Notes under the pieces: model-generated
Told to the model about the DNA's origin: nothing
The model's database searches: none
The model's input: only the letters and a program-made list of their open reading frames with translations
Translations under genes and position numbers: made by a program
Assembly: GCA_030040515.1 (NCBI GenBank)
Contig: JASHTO010000366.1
Span: 1-8,701 of the forward strand
Length of the DNA: 8,701 nucleotides
Direction: 5' to 3'
DNA from: Terriglobia bacterium
GTDB lineage: Bacteria > Acidobacteriota > Terriglobia > UBA7540
Shown: in pieces, positions 6,102 through 8,701 of the stretch
Layout of the letters: each line of letters opens with the position of its first letter
Position numbering within the stretch: the stretch's first letter is position 1

Positions 6102-7091
6102 ATGGGGGAAGAATCCCAATTCGGGGGTGTCGGCCAATTGCCCGCCGGCCAGACGCCTTGGACGGTCCCCGCGTGGGTTCCTCCTCGCCGCGGCCCTCGG
6201 TTCCCCAAGCGTTGGTTCCATTCCCTGTCGTTCCACGTGTGCTTATTCCTGCTTACGGTGCTCACGACGTTAATTGTGGGAACCCACATCGCGCAGAACT
6301 ATGCGCAGAACATTCCAGCTTTTGATTGGGACCTTTCCTGGGCATACTTCCGCGAACTGGCCCGCCACCCGGAGCAACTCCTGCTGGGCGTGCCTTTTTC
6401 CTTCACCCTAATGACCATCCTGCTGGCTCACGAACTTGGCCATTACTCCGCCTGCCGCCACTACGGAATTGATGCGACTTACCCCTACTTTATTGCCGCA
6501 CCAACGCTGATTGGGACGCTGGGCGCATTCATTCGCATTAAATCACCCTTAGTGAACCGCCGCGAGCTTTTCGACATAGGAATCTCCGGGCCGATTGCGG
6601 GCTTTGTCCTGGCCATTCCCGCGCTTGTCGCAGCGATTTTTCTCAGTCGCGGGACCATGCCCGACGTCACGCCGGATTCGATTACGTTGGGCAGCCCGCT
6701 GGCGGTGATTCTGCTCACCAAGTTGCTGCGCGGCGGCGTCAACCCAACCGAGGTGATTTTTCATCCGGTTGGATGCGCTGCCTGGACGGGCCTCTACGTC
6801 ACCGCCCTGAATCTGCTCCCGGTCGGTCAACTGGATGGTGGCCACATTCTTTATGCGGCACTGGGCGAAAAATACCGCTTTTTCTCGCGAGGCTTTTTCC
6901 TGATTTTGCTTCCGCTCGGAATTTTCCGCTGGCATGGCTGGCTGGTCTGGGCCCTGATCTTGTTTCTCCTGGGCCTCCGGCATCCCCGAGTCATTGAGCC
7001 GGCCGTGCCCCTCGGTCGCAATCGAAAGATTCTTGCCGTAGTTGCGGCCATTATGCTCGTCCTGACGTTTCTTCCCACACCCGTCCAGTAA
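6102..7091 (+). CDS. M50 family (site-2 protease type) intramembrane metalloprotease
   Basis: The product, 329 residues from the ATG at 6102, is a multi-pass membrane zinc protease of the S2P family, enzymes that cut substrates inside the bilayer. The first zinc motif HELGH (110-114, catalytic E111) lies in a hydrophobic helix, and the second ligand D245 lies in NLLPVGQLDGGH (237-248), the standard LDGGH signature. Hydrophobic segments are near 42-60, 98-110, 162-182, 228-243, 264-275, 280-291 and 309-325. The PIAGF near 164-168 and the absence of a PDZ domain resemble the minimal S2P/EGY-like group rather than RseP. The N-terminus is Pro- and Gly-rich and probably cytoplasmic. Start choice is uncertain: a TTG at 6096 is in frame, neither codon has a good ribosome site, and the frame stays open upstream to the HU stop. 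Substrate unknown; no anti-sigma gene is adjacent. Confidence 0.88.
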   Translation: MGEESQFGGVGQLPAGQTPWTVPAWVPPRRGPRFPKRWFHSLSFHVCLFLLTVLTTLIVGTHIAQNYAQNIPAFDWDLSWAYFRELARHPEQLLLGVPFSFTLMTILLAHELGHYSACRHYGIDATYPYFIAAPTLIGTLGAFIRIKSPLVNRRELFDIGISGPIAGFVLAIPALVAAIFLSRGTMPDVTPDSITLGSPLAVILLTKLLRGGVNPTEVIFHPVGCAAWTGLYVTALNLLPVGQLDGGHILYAALGEKYRFFSRGFFLILLPLGIFRWHGWLVWALILFLLGLRHPRVIEPAVPLGRNRKILAVVAAIMLVLTFLPTPVQ

Positions 7092-7093
7092 CC

Positions 7094-8701
7094 CTACATC
7101 ACGCTGACCGGGTCCATATCAATCACCAACGAGCGCTGCGGAAAACCCTGCTGCTCGCTGAAATCCGCCAGGCGCCGCAGGATGGAATTCAGGCGGGCAC
7201 GAGAAGTGCATTTCATCAGGAACTGAATTCGAAAGCGCCCCTGCAACTTCGCGAGCGGTGCCGGCGTGGGCCCCAAAACTCTCAGGCCCTCCATTTCCTT
7301 TTCAAGAGGCACGAGAAAATCGCCCACCTGCTTTGCCACCCGCGCGGCTTGATCCAGCTTCGCGCCCTGGGCAATCACATTGGCGAGCGCGGTCACCGGC
7401 GGGTAGTGCATCATGTGGCGGAAGCGCATTTCCTTGTTGAAGAACGCTTCGTAGTTCTGTTCCTCCGCCATGCGAATGGCGTAGTGGTCGGGAAAGAAGG
7501 TTTGAACCAGCACGCGCCCGGGAATTTCGCCGCGTCCGGCGCGGCCCGCCGCCTGCGTGAGCAACTGAAACGTGCGCTCAGCGGCGCGAAAGTCCGGAAA
7601 GCCCAAACCCATATCCGCGGAAAGCACGCCTACCAGCGTGACGCCGGGAAAATCATGCCCTTTGGCAATCAGTTGCGTGCCCACCAGCAGATCGATTTTT
7701 CCGCCGCGGAAATCGTCCAGGATTTTCTGGAACTGCCCGTGCCGGCGCGCCACATCGCGGTCCAGACGCGCCACGCGCGCACTCGGAAAAAGTTCCGCAA
7801 AATTCTTTTCCACCTTTTCGGTTCCTTCGCCGATGTATTGCAGGTGCTGGCTGTGGCAATTCGGGCAATCGGGCGGCACAGGCGCGGAGTATCCGCAGTA
7901 GTGGCAAATCAGGCGGTGCTCGCGGCGATGATAGACGAGCGAAATCGAGCAGTTTTCGCAGCGCAGCGTCTGCCCGCAACTGCGGCACAACAAAAACAAC
8001 GAGTAGCCGCGCCGGTTGAGCAGAATCATGGTCTGCTGCCGTTGGGCAAGCTGCGCTTCGATCTCCTCGCGCAACCGGCCCGACACGGGCGCCTGCGTCT
8101 TGGTTTTGCGAAATTCCTCCCGCATATCCACGATTTCCACTTGCGCAAGCCTTCGACCCACCACGCGCTCGGGAAGCGACGCGAGATAATACTTTCCCTC
8201 ACGGGCGTTCCAGTAGGATTCGAGCGACGGCGTGGCGGAGCCGAGCACGGCCAGCGCCCCCGCCAGCCGCGCGCGCACCACCGCCACATCGCGGCCGTGG
8301 TAGCGTGGCGTTTCATCCTGCTTGTAGCTGGTGTCGTGCTCTTCGTCGATAATCACCGCGCCCAGGTTCGCGAGTGGCGCGAAAATTGCCGAGCGCGTTC
8401 CCAGCACCACGCGCGCCTCACCCCGACGGATTCTCCACCACTCCTCGTGGCGTTCGTTTTCCGTCAGCGCGCTGTGCAGCAGGGCCATCTGCGGCCCGAA
8501 TCGCACCTGAAACTGGGCCTGCGCCGACGGTGTGAGGGCGATTTCGGGAACCAGCATCAGCGCCGTCCGGCCCATTTCCAGGCAGCGCGCGATCAGGCGA
8601 AGGTAGATTTCGGTCTTGCCGCTTCCGGTGATGCCGTGGAGCAGAACTGTCTGGAATTTTTTTGACGCAAGCTGCCGCGTAAGGTTCTCCAGCACGGAGC
8701 T
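7094..8701 (-). CDS. priA: Primosomal protein N' (PriA), replication-restart helicase, N-terminus beyond right edge
   Basis: PriA is a 3'-to-5' superfamily-2 DNA helicase that recognises stalled forks and reloads the replicative helicase. The frame runs off the window (the last visible codons are AGC TCC before GTG at 8695), so 535 codons are seen and about 200 N-terminal residues, the DNA-binding part, are missing by comparison with E. coli PriA (732 residues). Numbering from the codon at 8695: Walker A GITGSGKT (21-28), Walker B DEEH (117-120), motif III GSATP (152-156), eight cysteines of the two-zinc insertion (237, 240, 246, 249, 264, 267, 277, 280), GTQLIAKGHDFP (339-350) and motif VI QAAGRAGR (381-388). 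The end, IDMDPVSVM, matches the usual PriA tail (LDVDP in E. coli). All catalytic and zinc residues are intact. It converges on the M50 gene with 2 bp between stops. Confidence 0.96.
   Translation of the reverse strand, partial: SSVLENLTRQLASKKFQTVLLHGITGSGKTEIYLRLIARCLEMGRTALMLVPEIALTPSAQAQFQVRFGPQMALLHSALTENERHEEWWRIRRGEARVVLGTRSAIFAPLANLGAVIIDEEHDTSYKQDETPRYHGRDVAVVRARLAGALAVLGSATPSLESYWNAREGKYYLASLPERVVGRRLAQVEIVDMREEFRKTKTQAPVSGRLREEIEAQLAQRQQTMILLNRRGYSLFLLCRSCGQTLRCENCSISLVYHRREHRLICHYCGYSAPVPPDCPNCHSQHLQYIGEGTEKVEKNFAELFPSARVARLDRDVARRHGQFQKILDDFRGGKIDLLVGTQLIAKGHDFPGVTLVGVLSADMGLGFPDFRAAERTFQLLTQAAGRAGRGEIPGRVLVQTFFPDHYAIRMAEEQNYEAFFNKEMRFRHMMHYPPVTALANVIAQGAKLDQAARVAKQVGDFLVPLEKEMEGLRVLGPTPAPLAKLQGRFRIQFLMKCTSRARLNSILRRLADFSEQQGFPQRSLVIDMDPVSVM

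Noticed and set aside
5529..6236. A 235-codon minus-strand frame spanning the dcd/HU control region
   Set aside because: It crosses dcd, both promoters and the HU and M50 genes, all of which are better supported. Its product has no recognisable domain.
6079..6273. A 64-codon plus-strand frame with a fair ribosome site, overlapping the M50 start
   Set aside because: The translated sequence is Cys/Arg/Pro-rich without protein-like character and lies out of frame within the M50 N-terminal region; no sign of a frameshift joining the two.
7349..8665. A 438-codon open frame antisense to priA
   Set aside because: Priority goes to PriA with all helicase motifs and zinc cysteines intact. The antisense product is rich in His, Arg and Ala with no family signature, as expected from GC-rich codon bias.
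1..8701. Mobile element, phage, CRISPR or defence system
   Set aside because: No transposase, integrase, long terminal inverted repeats, spacer-repeat pattern or defence-family domain was seen; all complete genes have intact frames and housekeeping or envelope roles.

Overview
The window looks like ordinary chromosome of a GC-rich Gram-negative bacterium, most likely an acidobacterium. The main evidence is the large outer-membrane TonB-dependent receptor-like protein with an N-terminal carboxypeptidase-regulatory-like domain, an architecture greatly expanded in Acidobacteriota. The other genes are widely distributed and do not fix the phylum. No tRNA, rRNA, CRISPR array, insertion sequence, integrase or phage gene was seen.

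Layout, left to right: (1) the 5' part of a response-regulator gene running off the left edge on the minus strand, with a near-consensus sigma70-type promoter; (2) a divergent intergenic region of about 410 bp; (3) the 1003-residue TonB-dependent receptor-like gene on the plus strand; (4) convergent with it, a minus-strand gene for a Ste24/CAAX-type M48 membrane metalloprotease, preceded on the same strand by dcd (dCTP deaminase); (5) a compact 163-bp divergent control region whose two predicted promoters share almost the same -35 bases; (6) on the plus strand, an HU/IHF-family DNA-binding protein gene followed by an M50 site-2-protease-family gene; (7) convergent with the last, with only 2 bp between stop codons, the helicase-to-C-terminus part of priA, whose 5' end lies beyond the right edge.

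Functionally the window mixes housekeeping DNA metabolism (Dcd for the dUTP/dTTP supply, HU for nucleoid structure, PriA for replication restart) with envelope functions (outer-membrane receptor and two different membrane-embedded zinc proteases). The two probable co-directional pairs, dcd-M48 and HU-M50, diverge from one shared promoter region, so a DNA-metabolism gene and a membrane-protease gene sit in each arm. This symmetry is the most interesting feature of the arrangement, but nothing in the sequence proves a functional link.

I found no convincing evidence for a wholly new system. The strongest items for follow-up are the overlapping back-to-back dcd/HU promoters, the double protease arrangement, and the almost gapless convergent end of the M50 and priA genes.
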